Positions 33,073 through 41,857 of a stretch of DNA of 43,374 bases are shown piece after piece (position 1 is the stretch's first letter; each line of letters opens with the position of its first letter). Both the position numbers and the translations under genes were made by a program. The DNA comes from Betaproteobacteria bacterium. GTDB lineage: Bacteria > Pseudomonadota > Gammaproteobacteria > Burkholderiales > Rhodocyclaceae. The notes beneath the pieces were generated by a model, which had not been told where the DNA came from, did not search any database, and saw only the letters and a program-made list of their open reading frames with translations. The stretch is from positions 1 to 43,374 of the forward strand of contig JAGVUA010000124.1 of the NCBI GenBank assembly GCA_019136545.1, given 5' to 3'.

Positions 33073-34536
33073 TCACAGCACCTCGGCGGCGTGCTCGGCC
33101 AGGCGCGACCGCTCGCCGCGCTGCAGGGTGATGTGGCCGGAGTGCGGCCAGCCCTTGAAGCGGTCGACCACGTAGGTGATCCCCGAACTGCCCTCGGTGA
33201 GGTAGGGCGTGTCGATCTGGGCGATGTTGCCCAGGCAGACCACCTTGGTGCCGGGACCGGCGCGGGTGATCAGCGTTCTCATCTGTTTGGGCGTCAGGTT
33301 CTGCGCCTCGTCGACGATCAGGAACTTGTTGAGGAAGGTGCGGCCGCGCATGAAATTGAGCGACTTGATCTTGATGCGGCTCTTGATCAGGTCCATGGTG
33401 GCGGCGCGCCCCCAGTCCCCGCCGTAGGAACTGCCGCCCGAGCCGGCGCCGGGACCCTTCTCATCGGCGTCGGGCGGCCGGTTGAGCACGTCCAGATTGT
33501 CCTCGATGGCGCCCATCCACGGCGTCATCTTTTCTTCCTCGCTGCCGGGCAGGAAGCCGATGTCCTCGCCGACCGGCACGGTAATGCGGGTGATGATGAT
33601 TTCCGTGTAGCGCTTGCTTTCCAGCGTTTGCGTCAGGCCGGCGGCGAGCGTCAGCAGCGTCTTGCCGGTACCGGCCTGGCCCAGCAGGGTCACGAAATCG
33701 ATCTCGGGGTCCATCAACAGATTGAGCGCAAAGTTTTGTTCGCGATTGCGCGCGGTGATTCCCCAGACGGCGTTCTTGGCATGGCCGTAGTCGATGAGCG
33801 TCGACAACACCGCGGTCCGGCCATTGCATTCCCGGACGATGCTCTGGAAGGGCTTGTCCTGGCCCGCCTCCAGGTACAGGAACTGATTGGCCAGCAGGTC
33901 CCGGCACAGCGGGCCGCTGACGCGGTACAGCGTGCGGCCATCCTCCTTCCACGATTTCATGTCCTGACCATGCGTCTCCCAGAAGTCGGCGGGCAGTTCG
34001 AGCGTGCCCGGATAGAGGAGGTCGGTGTCTTCCAGGACCTTGTCGTTGAAGTAATCCTGCGCTTCCAGGCCCAGCGCCCGGGCCTTGATACGCATGTTGA
34101 TGTCCTTGGACACCAGGATGACGTGGCGTCCCGGCTGGGCTTCGCGCAAGTGGATCAGGACCGCGAGTATCTGGTTGTCGCCGCGCGAGGTCGGCAGCGA
34201 GGCGGGCAGATTGCCGTTCATCGTCTCCGTCTGCAGATAGAGCCGGCCCGAAGCCAGCTCGCGCGACGGACCGGCCAGCTCGATGCCCTGCTTGATGGCG
34301 TGTTCGCAGCCGGTGACGATTTCATCGAGCAGGCGGCTGGCCTGGCGGGCGTTGCGCGCCACCTCGGACATGCCTTTCTTGTTGGCATCCAGCTCCTCGA
34401 GCGTCATCATCGGCAGGAAGATGTCGTGTTCCTGGAAGCGGTAAAGACAGGTCGGGTCGTGCATCAGGACGTTGGTGTCGAGCACGAACAGCTTGGTGGC
34501 GGGTTTTTTCGCCGCGCGGGCGGGCTTGGCGTTCAT
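33073..34536 (-). CDS. PIN-domain PhoH-family ATPase (PhoH2/YlaK-like)
   Basis: A 487-residue fusion of an N-terminal PIN ribonuclease domain (about 15-150) and a C-terminal PhoH ATPase (about 250-480). PIN acidic residues lie in FVLDTNVLMHD, LEELD, RGDNQILA and VSKDINMRIKA. The PhoH part has Walker A LLGQAGTGKTLL, Walker B FLIVDEAQNLTPKQM and RAGPGTKVVCLGNIAQID. Between them is a short Gly/Ser-rich insertion (PGAGSGGSSYGGDWG). Such proteins are RNA-degrading helicase-nucleases, sometimes the toxin-like part of a PhoAT pair, but no antitoxin gene is adjacent. The ATG overlaps the bcp stop (ATGA); last gene of arnA'-arnD-bcp-phoH. Confidence 0.93.
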   Translation of the reverse strand: MNAKPARAAKKPATKLFVLDTNVLMHDPTCLYRFQEHDIFLPMMTLEELDANKKGMSEVARNARQASRLLDEIVTGCEHAIKQGIELAGPSRELASGRLYLQTETMNGNLPASLPTSRGDNQILAVLIHLREAQPGRHVILVSKDINMRIKARALGLEAQDYFNDKVLEDTDLLYPGTLELPADFWETHGQDMKSWKEDGRTLYRVSGPLCRDLLANQFLYLEAGQDKPFQSIVRECNGRTAVLSTLIDYGHAKNAVWGITARNREQNFALNLLMDPEIDFVTLLGQAGTGKTLLTLAAGLTQTLESKRYTEIIITRITVPVGEDIGFLPGSEEEKMTPWMGAIEDNLDVLNRPPDADEKGPGAGSGGSSYGGDWGRAATMDLIKSRIKIKSLNFMRGRTFLNKFLIVDEAQNLTPKQMRTLITRAGPGTKVVCLGNIAQIDTPYLTEGSSGITYVVDRFKGWPHSGHITLQRGERSRLAEHAAEVL

Positions 34537-35009
34537 GGCCGTTGCAGCTGCGCGGCCGCCTCAAGCACGTCCGCGGCGTGGCCGTCGGCCTTGACGCCGC
34601 GCCATTCGCGTGCCAGCCGGCCGTCGGCATCGATCAGGAAGGTGCTGCGCTCGATGCCGCGCACCTCCTTGCCGTAGAGCTTCTTCATGCGGATGACGTC
34701 GAACAGGGCACAAGCCGTTTCATCGGCATCCGACAGCAGGTCGAAGGGCAGGCCGAGCTTGGCCTTGAAGCCTTCGTGGGACTTGACGCCGTCGCGGGAG
34801 ACGCCGTAGACGGCGCAGCCGAATCGGGCAAACTCGGCGTATTGGTCGCGGAACTGCCCGGCTTCGGTAGTGCAGCCTGGCGTGTTGTCCTTCGGGTAGA
34901 AGTAGATCACCAGCGGCTTGCCGCGATGCTCGGCGAGGCGGAAAGGGCCGCCGGTGCCGGGCAGCGAGAAATCGGGAACTTGCCGGCCCAGGGCCGAGGG
35001 TGTGGTCAT
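34533..35009 (-). CDS. bcp: thioredoxin-dependent peroxiredoxin Bcp
   Basis: A 158-residue BCP/PrxQ-type peroxiredoxin reducing H2O2 and organic peroxides in the cytoplasm. The peroxidatic motif is YPKDNTPGCTTEA with Cys46. The resolving Cys found five residues on in E. coli Bcp is Gly here (residue 51), so it acts as a 1-Cys enzyme or uses another Cys (about residue 65 or 101). The ATG overlaps the arnD stop (ATGA), and the stop overlaps the start of the PhoH gene. Confidence 0.94.
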   Translation of the reverse strand: MTTPSALGRQVPDFSLPGTGGPFRLAEHRGKPLVIYFYPKDNTPGCTTEAGQFRDQYAEFARFGCAVYGVSRDGVKSHEGFKAKLGLPFDLLSDADETACALFDVIRMKKLYGKEVRGIERSTFLIDADGRLAREWRGVKADGHAADVLEAAAQLQRP

Positions 35010-35929
35010 GCGGCTTCCTTCCAGTCCGAGAGAAATTCCGGTCCCTGCAGCATCAAGGTGCCGGAGCGGCCCGGGATTTCACCACGCACGATTTCGCAGC
35101 GGGGCAGGGCGGCGATGTTGAGATGGCGGGCGATATCGTTCATCGCCACGATGTCGTAGCCTTGCTGGCGCCATCCTTCGAGCAGCCGCGCCAGTACCGG
35201 CAGCAGCTTCATGCCTTCGAGTTCGGCGTGCAGGGTGAAAACATGGTCGCGCGGCGCCGCCGTCAGCCCGAGCAGGCGTTCGTGGACGTTTGCCTCGGTA
35301 GCGCCTTCCAGGCCGATCAGCTCGTCGAGGGTCCGCAAGGTGGTGGGCAGTTGTGGGCAATGCATGGGTTCGCCGTTCCAGACCGGCACGAAGGGATGGG
35401 TGCCGCGGCAATCGGAAGCGTAAGCGAAGCCCAGCCGCTGGGTCAGGCGCAGCGCATGGGGATTCATCTGCCAGCCGGCAGCGCCATGGACGTGCGGCGG
35501 CTCGCCGAAAATCTCCGTGTAACGATCGACCGCCCGCTGCATTTCCCTCGCGGTCCAGCGCGCATCGGCCTTCCCGACGCCGTCTTGCCAGCGGATGTGG
35601 TCCCAGCAATGGATGCCGACCTCGAAGCCCGCGTCGCGCGTGCCCGTGAGAATGTCGCGACAGCGCCGGCCGATGTCCGGTCCCGGCAGCAGCGTGCCGT
35701 AGGTCAGCGTCTTGATGCCGTAGTGGCTGAGCACCGAAGTGCGGGAAACCTTGCCGAAGAAGCCGGGCCGGAAAACGCGCTTGATGGCGCGTCCGGTGTG
35801 GTCGGGGCCGAGCGAAAAAAGAAAGGTGGCACCGGCCTGGTGCGTTCTCAGCAGCTCGACGAGCCGCGGCACGCCGACCAACGTGCCGCGATAGGTGTCG
35901 GCGTCGACCTTCAGCGCGATGCGGGGCAT
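35006..35929 (-). CDS. arnD: 4-deoxy-4-formamido-L-arabinose-phosphoundecaprenol deformylase ArnD
   Basis: A 307-residue polysaccharide-deacetylase-fold protein closely following E. coli ArnD. Matching stretches: KVDADTYRGTLVGVPRLVELL, FLFSLGPDHTGRAIKRV, EVGIHCWDHIRWQ, HGAAGWQMNP, YASDCRGTHPF, TLHAELEG and EIVRGEIPGRSG. It removes the formyl group from undecaprenyl-phosphate-Ara4FN at the inner membrane. Its start shares one base with the ArnA' stop (TGATG), and its stop overlaps bcp (ATGA). The metal-site residues in the D/H motifs appear present. Confidence 0.93.
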   Translation of the reverse strand: MPRIALKVDADTYRGTLVGVPRLVELLRTHQAGATFLFSLGPDHTGRAIKRVFRPGFFGKVSRTSVLSHYGIKTLTYGTLLPGPDIGRRCRDILTGTRDAGFEVGIHCWDHIRWQDGVGKADARWTAREMQRAVDRYTEIFGEPPHVHGAAGWQMNPHALRLTQRLGFAYASDCRGTHPFVPVWNGEPMHCPQLPTTLRTLDELIGLEGATEANVHERLLGLTAAPRDHVFTLHAELEGMKLLPVLARLLEGWRQQGYDIVAMNDIARHLNIAALPRCEIVRGEIPGRSGTLMLQGPEFLSDWKEAA

Positions 35930-36972
35930 CAGTTCATCAATGCGCGGGCGGCGGCGACGTCGCCGCGATAGGCCTCGAAAATGCCGCGCAAGGCATCCTC
36001 GAAGGCCACTTTCGGCGCCCAGCCGAGATCGGCCATGGTGTTGGCGATCTTCGGCACGCGGTGCTGCGTGTCCTGGTAGCCCTGGCCGTAGTACTCGCCC
36101 GAGGTCGTTTCGACGACCTGCACCTTGGCGGCACTCTCGGCATATTCGGGGTACTGCTTGGCCAGGTCGAGCATCAGCGCGGCGAGATCGCGGATCGAGT
36201 AGTTGTTCTTCGGGTTGCCGATGTTGTAGATCTTGCCGTTGGCGACGCCGTCCTTGTTCTCGATGATTTTCATCAGCGCGTCGATGCCGTCGCTGACATA
36301 GGTAAAGGAGCGCTTCTGGTGGCCGCCATCGACCAGCTTGATCGGCTCGCCGCGCACGATGTGGCCGAGGAACTGGGTGATCACGCGCGAACTGCCTTCC
36401 TTCGGCGTGTGGATGGAATCGAGGCCCGGGCCGATCCAGTTGAAGGGCCGGAACAGCGTGTATTGCAGGCCCTCCTGCTGGCCGTAGGCGTGGATGACGC
36501 GGTCCATCATCTGCTTGGCGCAGCTATAGATCCAGCGCGGCTTGTTGATCGGGCCGAGGATGAGTTCCGAATTTTCCGGATCGAACTCCGGGTCGCGGCA
36601 CATGCCGTATACCTCGGAGGTCGAGGGGAAGATGACGCGCTTCCTGTACTTCACCGCCTGGCGGATGATCGGCAGGTTGGCCTCGAAGTCGAGCTCGAAG
36701 ACGCGCAGCGGCTCCTTGACGTAGGTGGCCGGCGTGGCGATGGCGACCAGCGGCAGGACCACGTCGCACTTCTTGACGTGGTATTCGATCCACTCCTTGT
36801 TGACCAGGATGTCGCCTTCGAAGAAATGGAAGCGCGGGTTTTTCATCAGGTCGGCGACGCGCTCGGCGTTCATGTCCATGCCGTACACCTCCCAGTCGGT
36901 GGTGTCGAGAATGCGCTGGGAGAGATGGTGGCCGATGAAGCCGTTGATGCCGAGGATCAGGATTCTTTTCAT
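35929..36972 (-). CDS. ArnA C-terminal-type UDP-glucuronate decarboxylase (no formyltransferase domain)
   Basis: A 347-residue NAD-dependent SDR/epimerase that aligns with the C-terminal half of the 660-residue E. coli Arn[66 protein letters not shown] (YxxxK), [11 protein letters not shown] and [10 protein letters not shown] (catalytic Arg). It oxidises and decarboxylates UDP-glucuronate to UDP-4-keto-arabinose. The N-terminal formyltransferase domain is absent and no separate copy is seen here, so Ara4N synthesis cannot be completed by genes in this window. It begins the arnA'-arnD-bcp-phoH unit, 196 bp after arnT. Confidence 0.92.
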   Translation of the reverse strand: MKRILILGINGFIGHHLSQRILDTTDWEVYGMDMNAERVADLMKNPRFHFFEGDILVNKEWIEYHVKKCDVVLPLVAIATPATYVKEPLRVFELDFEANLPIIRQAVKYRKRVIFPSTSEVYGMCRDPEFDPENSELILGPINKPRWIYSCAKQMMDRVIHAYGQQEGLQYTLFRPFNWIGPGLDSIHTPKEGSSRVITQFLGHIVRGEPIKLVDGGHQKRSFTYVSDGIDALMKIIENKDGVANGKIYNIGNPKNNYSIRDLAALMLDLAKQYPEYAESAAKVQVVETTSGEYYGQGYQDTQHRVPKIANTMADLGWAPKVAFEDALRGIFEAYRGDVAAARALMN

Positions 36973-37111
36973 GTTCGTTCAGCCAAGAGGAATGATTCCG
37001 TTGCCAAGTTCGTTTGCCGACAGCCGCCTACCCTTCGCTTCCGCTTCCAGAATGCGCAGACGTCGGCCATCACCCCGAGCATCCATGGCCGGCATTGTAC
37101 GCAACACCTGC

Positions 37112-37130
37112 CGCCGGCCCGTTGCCGGCG
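37112..37130. terminator. GC hairpin between arnT and the ArnA' gene
   Basis: CGCCGGC (37112-37118), loop CCGTT and GCCGGCG (37124-37130) form a perfect 7-bp stem in the 196-bp gap. On the minus strand it follows arnT, so it may end that transcript. No T-run is present. A TACAAT-like minus-strand -10 sits at 37094-37099, which could start the ArnA' unit. Confidence 0.4.
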
Positions 37131-37168
37131 CTATCGAAGCAGAACGATGCGAGCGAAGCCGATGGCGG

Positions 37169-38791
37169 TCAGGGCGGCGACTTTCTCACGACGACGCGGC
37201 GGGTATCGCGGGCAATTTCGGTCATCGGCAGCCCTTCCTGCCGCAACTGGTCGTATGCCTCGGGGTCCATGATCGCGAACGCATCGGCATCGGCCGTCCA
37301 GCGCTGCCGGAATTCGGCCATCGACCGTATCGATTTCGCCGGTTCCTGCTTCAGGCCGAATTCCAGTTCGCCGAGATAGTGGACCAGCGTGACGGTGCGA
37401 CCGAGGTACACAGGCAGCGTCTGGTCGTAATTCCCGACGCTGTAGAAAGGTGCGTCGGCGGGGACCAGCGGCTTGATCTTGGTTGCGATCCAGTAGGCGG
37501 AATTCGATGCGCTGAGATTCTCATGGCCGAGCATGGCGCCCGTGCCGGCCAGGAAGGTGGCGGCGGCCAGACTGGCGATGGCGGGAATTTTCCGGTCGCG
37601 CCACGCCAGCACGAGCGCCGCAAGCGCACCGACCGACCAGATCGCGGCGGCGGCGGTCAGCCATTGCGCGTAGGCGCCCATCATGGCGATCGGCGTTTCG
37701 TCGTTGGCGCGCAGGGCGACGCGCGGCGCCAGCAGCAGGCAAACCAGGGCGATCAGGGCGACGAAGGCCAGGTGTCGGAGCAGGCTTTTGCGGCCGATGC
37801 GCGTCAATTGGTCGCCGACCAGCAGCGCCAGCGCGGGAAACAGCGGCAGGATGTAGGACAGCAGCTTCGAGTCCGAAACGCTGAAAAAAGCGAACACGAC
37901 CACGCACCAAAGCGCCAGGAAACGGCGTACCGCGAAGCCTGACTTTTCCTCGCCTCGCCGCCAGGCCCGTGCCAGCGACTGCAAGGCCAGCGTCGTCCAG
38001 GGCAGGGCGCCGATCAGCAGGACCGGTACGAAATACCAGGCCGGCTGGTAGCGGTGATGGACCTTGGTCAGAAAGCGCTCGAAGTGTTCGTGGATAAAGA
38101 AAAAGTGGGCGAATTCCGGATTGGCGAGGGACACGGCGATGAACCAGGGCGCGGCGATCAGCAGGAAGAGCGGCAGCCCGCGCACGAGTTCGAGGCGACG
38201 CCAGACCGAGAGGTCGCGCGCCAGCAGCGAATAGAGCACCAGCGTGCCGCCGGTGAGCACCAAGGCGACGATGCCCTTCGACAGCACCGCCAGCGCCAGC
38301 GCGGCCCAGGCGACCAGCATCCAGCGCCGCTGGCCGGACTGGGCCAGCAGAAAGCCGAACACCGCCGCTTCCAGGAAGAAGGTCAGCCCCATGTCGAGCG
38401 TGTTGAAATGGCCGATGGCGAGGTACAACAGGCTCGTGGCGAGCGTTACCGCGGCCAGCAGGCCGGCTTCCGCGCCGAATAGCCGCCGGCCGACGAACCC
38501 TGCCAGCAGGACGCCGAAAAAACCGGTCAGCGCCGGCCACAGGCGCGCCGTCCAGTCATGCTGGCCGAACGCCGTGTATGCGGCGGCTGTCGCCCAGTAT
38601 TGCAGGGCGGGTTTTTCGAAGTACTTGATGCCGTTGAGTCGCGGCGTCAACCAGTCGCCGGTGACGACCATCTCGCGCGGAATCTCGGCGTAGCGGCCTT
38701 CGTCGGGCTTGACCAGCTTGCGATAGTCGAGCGTGCCGAACCAGGCCACGGCGAATACCAGCAGGGCGACGAGCAGCCAGGCGCGGCGCAT
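37169..38791 (-). CDS. arnT: ArnT-like 4-amino-4-deoxy-L-arabinose transferase (GT83)
   Basis: A 540-residue inner-membrane PMT/ArnT-family glycosyltransferase with about 12 TM segments. The family start WFGTLDYRKLVKPDEGRYAEIPREM carries the catalytic Asp/Glu region (DEGR), followed by GDWLTPRLNGIKYFEKP and FLTKVHHRYQP. The C-terminal soluble region contains APFYSVGNYDQTLPVYLGRTV. It would transfer Ara4N from undecaprenyl phosphate to lipid A, with possible consequences for cationic-peptide resistance. Other lipid A/glycan sugars are possible. It starts 6 bp after the Mth938-like gene, suggesting an operon. Confidence 0.88.
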   Translation of the reverse strand: MRRAWLLVALLVFAVAWFGTLDYRKLVKPDEGRYAEIPREMVVTGDWLTPRLNGIKYFEKPALQYWATAAAYTAFGQHDWTARLWPALTGFFGVLLAGFVGRRLFGAEAGLLAAVTLATSLLYLAIGHFNTLDMGLTFFLEAAVFGFLLAQSGQRRWMLVAWAALALAVLSKGIVALVLTGGTLVLYSLLARDLSVWRRLELVRGLPLFLLIAAPWFIAVSLANPEFAHFFFIHEHFERFLTKVHHRYQPAWYFVPVLLIGALPWTTLALQSLARAWRRGEEKSGFAVRRFLALWCVVVFAFFSVSDSKLLSYILPLFPALALLVGDQLTRIGRKSLLRHLAFVALIALVCLLLAPRVALRANDETPIAMMGAYAQWLTAAAAIWSVGALAALVLAWRDRKIPAIASLAAATFLAGTGAMLGHENLSASNSAYWIATKIKPLVPADAPFYSVGNYDQTLPVYLGRTVTLVHYLGELEFGLKQEPAKSIRSMAEFRQRWTADADAFAIMDPEAYDQLRQEGLPMTEIARDTRRVVVRKSPP

Positions 38792-38797
38792 CGGCGA

Positions 38798-39181
38798 CTA
38801 TTCGACGACCAGCGCGGCGGCCACGTCCCGCCCTTCCGCCACGAGGATGTTGTAGGTGCGGCAGGCAGCGCCGGTGTCCATGACTTCGACGCCCATGCCG
38901 AGGTCGGTCAGCGGCTTCAGCCAGGACGCCGGCGGAAAGCGCTGTCGCTCGCCGGTGCCCAGCAGCAGCACCTTGCCAGCGGCCAGGCCCCGGCGGTGCG
39001 CCAGGTCGGCCAGATGCGCCGCCGCGAGCGCTTCCGTGCGTTCGGGCCCCCAGTCGGCGTCGATCCGCTCCGGCAGTACCAGGACGCTCCGCTCGTGGGG
39101 CCGGCCATTGATATCGACGCGGCCCGGCGCATGGCCGGTCACGGTGAAGTATCCGCGGGAGGCAGTGAGATGGAGTTTCAT
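38798..39181 (-). CDS. Mth938-like domain protein (DUF498/PF04430)
   Basis: A 127-residue small protein of the Mth938/C2orf49-like fold, with GYFTVTGHAPGRVDINGRPHERSVLVLPERID and LLLGTGERQRFPPASWLKPLTDLGMGVEVMDTGAACRTYNILVAEGRDVAAALV. The closely related NDUFAF3 is a mitochondrial complex I assembly factor; the bacterial role is not established. The start MKLHLTASRG at 39181 is preferred over an upstream in-frame start. It is transcribed with arnT (6-bp gap) and diverges from alaA. Confidence 0.87.
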   Translation of the reverse strand: MKLHLTASRGYFTVTGHAPGRVDINGRPHERSVLVLPERIDADWGPERTEALAAAHLADLAHRRGLAAGKVLLLGTGERQRFPPASWLKPLTDLGMGVEVMDTGAACRTYNILVAEGRDVAAALVVE

Positions 39182-39216
39182 CGGCGCGTTGGCAGGTTCG
39201 GCGCCCATGACCTCGA

Positions 39217-39245
39217 TTGCGGCATCGCATGGGCTTCTGTAGGAT
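39217..39245 (+). promoter_or_regulatory. possible promoter of alaA
   Basis: TTGCGG (39217-39222), a 17-bp spacer and TAGGAT (39240-39245) form a modest sigma70-like promoter 58 bp before the alaA ATG and 35 bp from the divergent Mth938-like start. It is weak by sequence. Confidence 0.35.
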
Positions 39246-39303
39246 TATACCTTTTCCCTACTGGCTTCTCGGCCGGTGGAACCGGCCAGAACTGGAACCC
39301 CTC

Positions 39304-40530
39304 ATGCAACCCGTTTCGAAGTCCGCCAAACTTGCCAACGTCTGTTACGACATTCGCGGTCCCGTGCTCGACCGCGCCAAGCAGATGGAGGAAGAAGGGC
39401 ACAAGATCATCAAGCTGAACATCGGCAACCTGGCCTCGTTCGGCTTCGATGCGCCGGAGGAAATCCAGCAGGACATGATCCGCAACCTGCCGAATTCCGC
39501 GGGTTACACGGATTCCAAGGGCATCTTCTCGGCGCGCAAGGCCGTGATGCATTACACCCAGGAAAAACGCATCAAGGGCGTGACGCTCGAGGACATCTAC
39601 CTCGGCAACGGCGTTTCCGAACTGATCGTCATGGCCATGAACGCGCTGCTCGACAACGGCGACGAGGTGTTGGTGCCGGCGCCCGACTACCCGCTCTGGA
39701 CCGCCGCGGTCAGCCTTTCCGGCGGCACGCCGGTCCATTACCTCTGTGACGAGGCGAGCGACTGGCAGCCCGATATTGCGGACATCGAGCGCAAGGTGAC
39801 GCCGAATACCCGCGCCATCGTCATCATCAACCCGAACAACCCGACCGGCGCGCTCTACCCGCCGGAAGTGCTCCGGCAGATCATCGCCGTGGCTCGCCGC
39901 CACGGCCTGATCATCTACGCCGACGAGGTGTACGACAAGGTGCTCTACGACGGCAATACGCATGCCTCGATCGCTTCGCTGGCCGACGACATCTTGTTCG
40001 TCACCTTCAACGGCCTGTCGAAGAATTATCGCTGCTGCGGCTATCGGGCCGGCTGGATGGTGGTCTCGGGCGACAAGAAGGCCGCTGCCGACTACGTCGA
40101 GGGCCTGACCATGCTGGCGTCGATGCGCCTGTGCGCCAACGTTCCGGGCCAGTACGCCATCCAGACCGCGCTGGGCGGCTACCAGAGCATCGACGATCTG
40201 GTGGCGGAAGGCGGCCGCATGCGCCGCCAGCGCGACCTGGCGTACGACTTGATCACGGCGATTCCCGGCGTTACCTGCGTCAAGCCGAAAGCCTCGCTCT
40301 ACATGTTTCCGCGCCTGGACCCGACCGTCTATCCGATCGAGGACGATCGCCAGTTCATCCTCGAACTGTTGCAGGAAGAAAAGGTGCTGCTGGTGCAGGG
40401 CAGCGGCTTCAACTGGCCCAGGCCCGACCACTTCCGGCTGGTCTTTCTTCCCCACGAAGACGATCTGCGCGAGGCCATCGGCCGCGTCGCGCGCTTCCTC
40501 GAACACTATCGCAAACGTCATGGCAACTAG
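39304..40530 (+). CDS. alaA: glutamate-pyruvate aminotransferase AlaA
   Basis: A 408-residue class I PLP aminotransferase making alanine from pyruvate. The ArnT-side divergent gene ends the previous region; this one opens the amino-acid cluster. Matching motifs: VLDRAKQMEEEGHKIIKLNIGN, NPNNPTGALYPPEVL, YADEVYDKVLYDG, and PLP-lysine Lys240 in GLSKNYRCCGYRAGWM. hom follows 16 bp downstream. alaA-hom-thrC is a common betaproteobacterial order. Confidence 0.95.
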   Translation: MQPVSKSAKLANVCYDIRGPVLDRAKQMEEEGHKIIKLNIGNLASFGFDAPEEIQQDMIRNLPNSAGYTDSKGIFSARKAVMHYTQEKRIKGVTLEDIYLGNGVSELIVMAMNALLDNGDEVLVPAPDYPLWTAAVSLSGGTPVHYLCDEASDWQPDIADIERKVTPNTRAIVIINPNNPTGALYPPEVLRQIIAVARRHGLIIYADEVYDKVLYDGNTHASIASLADDILFVTFNGLSKNYRCCGYRAGWMVVSGDKKAAADYVEGLTMLASMRLCANVPGQYAIQTALGGYQSIDDLVAEGGRMRRQRDLAYDLITAIPGVTCVKPKASLYMFPRLDPTVYPIEDDRQFILELLQEEKVLLVQGSGFNWPRPDHFRLVFLPHEDDLREAIGRVARFLEHYRKRHGN

Positions 40531-40546
40531 AACGGCAACTGAGGCA

Positions 40547-41857
40547 ATGAAACCCATCAACGTAGGCTTGCTCGGCATCGGCACCGTCGGCGGCGGCACC
40601 TGGACGGTGCTGACGCGCAATCAGCAGGAAATTACGCGCCGCGCCGGCCGGCCGATCCAGATCAGCGTCGTCGCCGACAAAGACCTGGCGCTGGCGCGCA
40701 AGGTCACCGGCGGCGCCTGCGAGCTCACCGACGATGCTTTTTCGGTAGTCGCCGACCCGCGCGTCGACATCGTCGTCGAGCTGATCGGCGGCTATGGCGT
40801 GGCCAAGGACCTGGTGCTGAAGGCCATAGAGAACGGCAAGCACGTGGTGACCGCCAACAAGGCGCTGCTTGCCGTGCACGGCAACGAGATTTTTGCCGCC
40901 GCGCAGAAAAAGGGCGTCATGGTCGCCTTCGAGGCAGCGGTGGCCGGCGGCATTCCGATCATCAAGGCCCTCAGGGAAGGGCTGACCGCCAACCGTATTC
41001 AGTGGATCGCCGGCATCATCAACGGCACCACCAATTTCATCCTGTCGGAAATGCGCGACAAGGGCTTGTCCTTCGAGACCGTATTGAAGGAAGCGCAGCG
41101 TCTCGGTTATGCCGAGGCCGATCCGACTTTCGATGTCGAGGGTGTCGATGCCGCCCACAAGCTGACCATCATGTCGGCCATCGCCTTCGGTATCCCGATG
41201 CAGTTCGACAAGGCCTATATCGAAGGGATCAGCAGGCTGGAAGCCGAGGACATCCGGTATGCCGAACAGCTCGGCTATCGCATCAAGCTGCTCGGCATCA
41301 CCAAGCACAAGGCGGAGGGCATCGAATTGCGCGTCCATCCGACGCTGATTCCGGCGAAGCGCCTGATCGCCAACGTCGAGGGCGCCATGAACGCCGTGCT
41401 GGTGCAGGGCGATGCCGTCGGGGCCACGCTTTACTACGGCAAGGGCGCGGGCGCGGAGCCGACCGCCAGCGCCGTCATCGCCGACCTCGTCGATGTCACG
41501 CGCATGGCCACCGCCGATCCTGAAAATCGGGTGCCGCACTTGGCCTTCCAGCCCGATGCCGTCGCCGATATTCCGGTGCTGCCGATGGCCGAGGTCGAGA
41601 CCAGTTACTACCTGCGCTTGCGCGTCGAGGACAAGCCGGGCGTATTGGCCGACATCACGCGCATTCTGGCCGACCAGCAGATCTCGATCGACGCCATGAT
41701 CCAGCGCGAACCCGGCGAGGGCGAGATGCAGACTGACATCATCATGCTGACCCACGTCACCCGGGAAAGGCAGATCGACGGCGCCATCGCCAGCATCGAG
41801 GCGCTGCCGGTGGTGAAGCGCAAGGTGATTCGGCTGCGCCTCGAGGAACTGGGTTGA
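40547..41857 (+). CDS. hom: homoserine dehydrogenase
   Basis: A 436-residue NAD(P)H-dependent enzyme that reduces aspartate semialdehyde to homoserine. The Rossmann motif GLLGIGTVGGGTW opens the protein, followed by the VTANKALLA and IAGIINGTTNFILSEM motifs and the GYAEADPTFDVEG stretch. The C-terminal ACT domain (about 345-430, LRLRVEDKPGVLADITRIL) allows feedback control by threonine. ATG at 40547 is chosen over one at 40520 that lies inside alaA. The stop overlaps the thrC ATG (TGATG). Confidence 0.96.
   Translation: MKPINVGLLGIGTVGGGTWTVLTRNQQEITRRAGRPIQISVVADKDLALARKVTGGACELTDDAFSVVADPRVDIVVELIGGYGVAKDLVLKAIENGKHVVTANKALLAVHGNEIFAAAQKKGVMVAFEAAVAGGIPIIKALREGLTANRIQWIAGIINGTTNFILSEMRDKGLSFETVLKEAQRLGYAEADPTFDVEGVDAAHKLTIMSAIAFGIPMQFDKAYIEGISRLEAEDIRYAEQLGYRIKLLGITKHKAEGIELRVHPTLIPAKRLIANVEGAMNAVLVQGDAVGATLYYGKGAGAEPTASAVIADLVDVTRMATADPENRVPHLAFQPDAVADIPVLPMAEVETSYYLRLRVEDKPGVLADITRILADQQISIDAMIQREPGEGEMQTDIIMLTHVTRERQIDGAIASIEALPVVKRKVIRLRLEELG

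Noticed and set aside
35937..36143. Small frames opposite and within the ArnA' gene
   Set aside because: They are in alternate frames of a well-matched gene and have no ribosome-binding site or family features.
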